From NCBI GenBank assembly GCA_020722245.1, contig DYLE01000012.1:1-23141 (forward strand): DNA of 23,141 nucleotides, given 5' to 3'. The stretch is from Desulfonema limicola. Lineage in GTDB: Bacteria > Desulfobacterota > Desulfobacteria > Desulfobacterales > Desulfosalsimonadaceae. The first letter of the stretch is position 1. Each line of letters begins with the position of its first letter. Positions 23,122-23,141 of the stretch are shown piece after piece. A program made the position numbers and the translations under genes. Under the pieces are notes generated by a model. The model saw only the letters and a list, made by a program, of their open reading frames with translations, ran no database searches and was not told where the DNA came from.

Positions 23122-23141
23122 ACCTCAAGCCGATGATAGTT

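Overview
The window looks like chromosomal DNA of a deltaproteobacterium (Desulfobacterota), most likely a Desulfobacterales-type anaerobe. This rests on protein character and gene order: RNase G next to a fused radical-SAM/DUF2344 protein, LL-diaminopimelate aminotransferase (DapL), dnaN overlapping gyrB without dnaA or recF, and a GldA/F/G-like ABC system followed by a DUF4340 protein. No rRNA or tRNA gene and no CRISPR array was seen. Taxonomy is an inference from gene content, not a database result.

Layout. (1) 1-104: end of an IS21-like element running off the left edge. (2) 170-5108, minus strand: crotonase-family protein, fused radical-SAM protein and RNase G, a tight operon. (3) 5364-6587, plus: dapL, divergent from that operon. 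(4) 6698-7341: a VapBC-type toxin-antitoxin pair. (5) 7342-7666: a 325-base leader with an intrinsic terminator, a compact foldable domain and a 10-base anti-Shine-Dalgarno match, ahead of a TonB-dependent receptor (7667-9877) and a TrmO-like methyltransferase (9915-10460). (6) 10541-11209: hemolysin III/PAQR membrane protein. (7) 11214-11406: a 193-base imperfect palindrome between convergent genes, then a small two-helix membrane protein on the minus strand. (8) 11918-16243: dnaN, gyrB and a ZIP metal transporter, overlapping or one base apart. (9) 16406-17838: a decayed island holding a frameshifted, truncated Cache/HAMP-type sensor, an IS21-like end with tandem 27-bp repeats, a 13-bp perfect palindrome and a deleted IS200/RAYT-like transposase between matching hairpins. 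(10) 18005-23050: ABC ATPase, ABC-2 permease, GldG-like auxiliary protein and DUF4340 protein, closed by two hairpins.

How the genes work together. The minus-strand block combines RNA processing with an uncharacterised radical-SAM enzyme. dnaN/gyrB supply the replication clamp and a topoisomerase subunit. The Gld-like block is probably one envelope ABC machine. The receptor/TrmO pair is probably one transcription unit controlled by its leader.

The least explained item is the receptor leader. Its sequence supports two mutually exclusive folds, one of which covers the ribosome binding site, which is the layout of a translational switch. I could not assign it to a known riboswitch class by eye.
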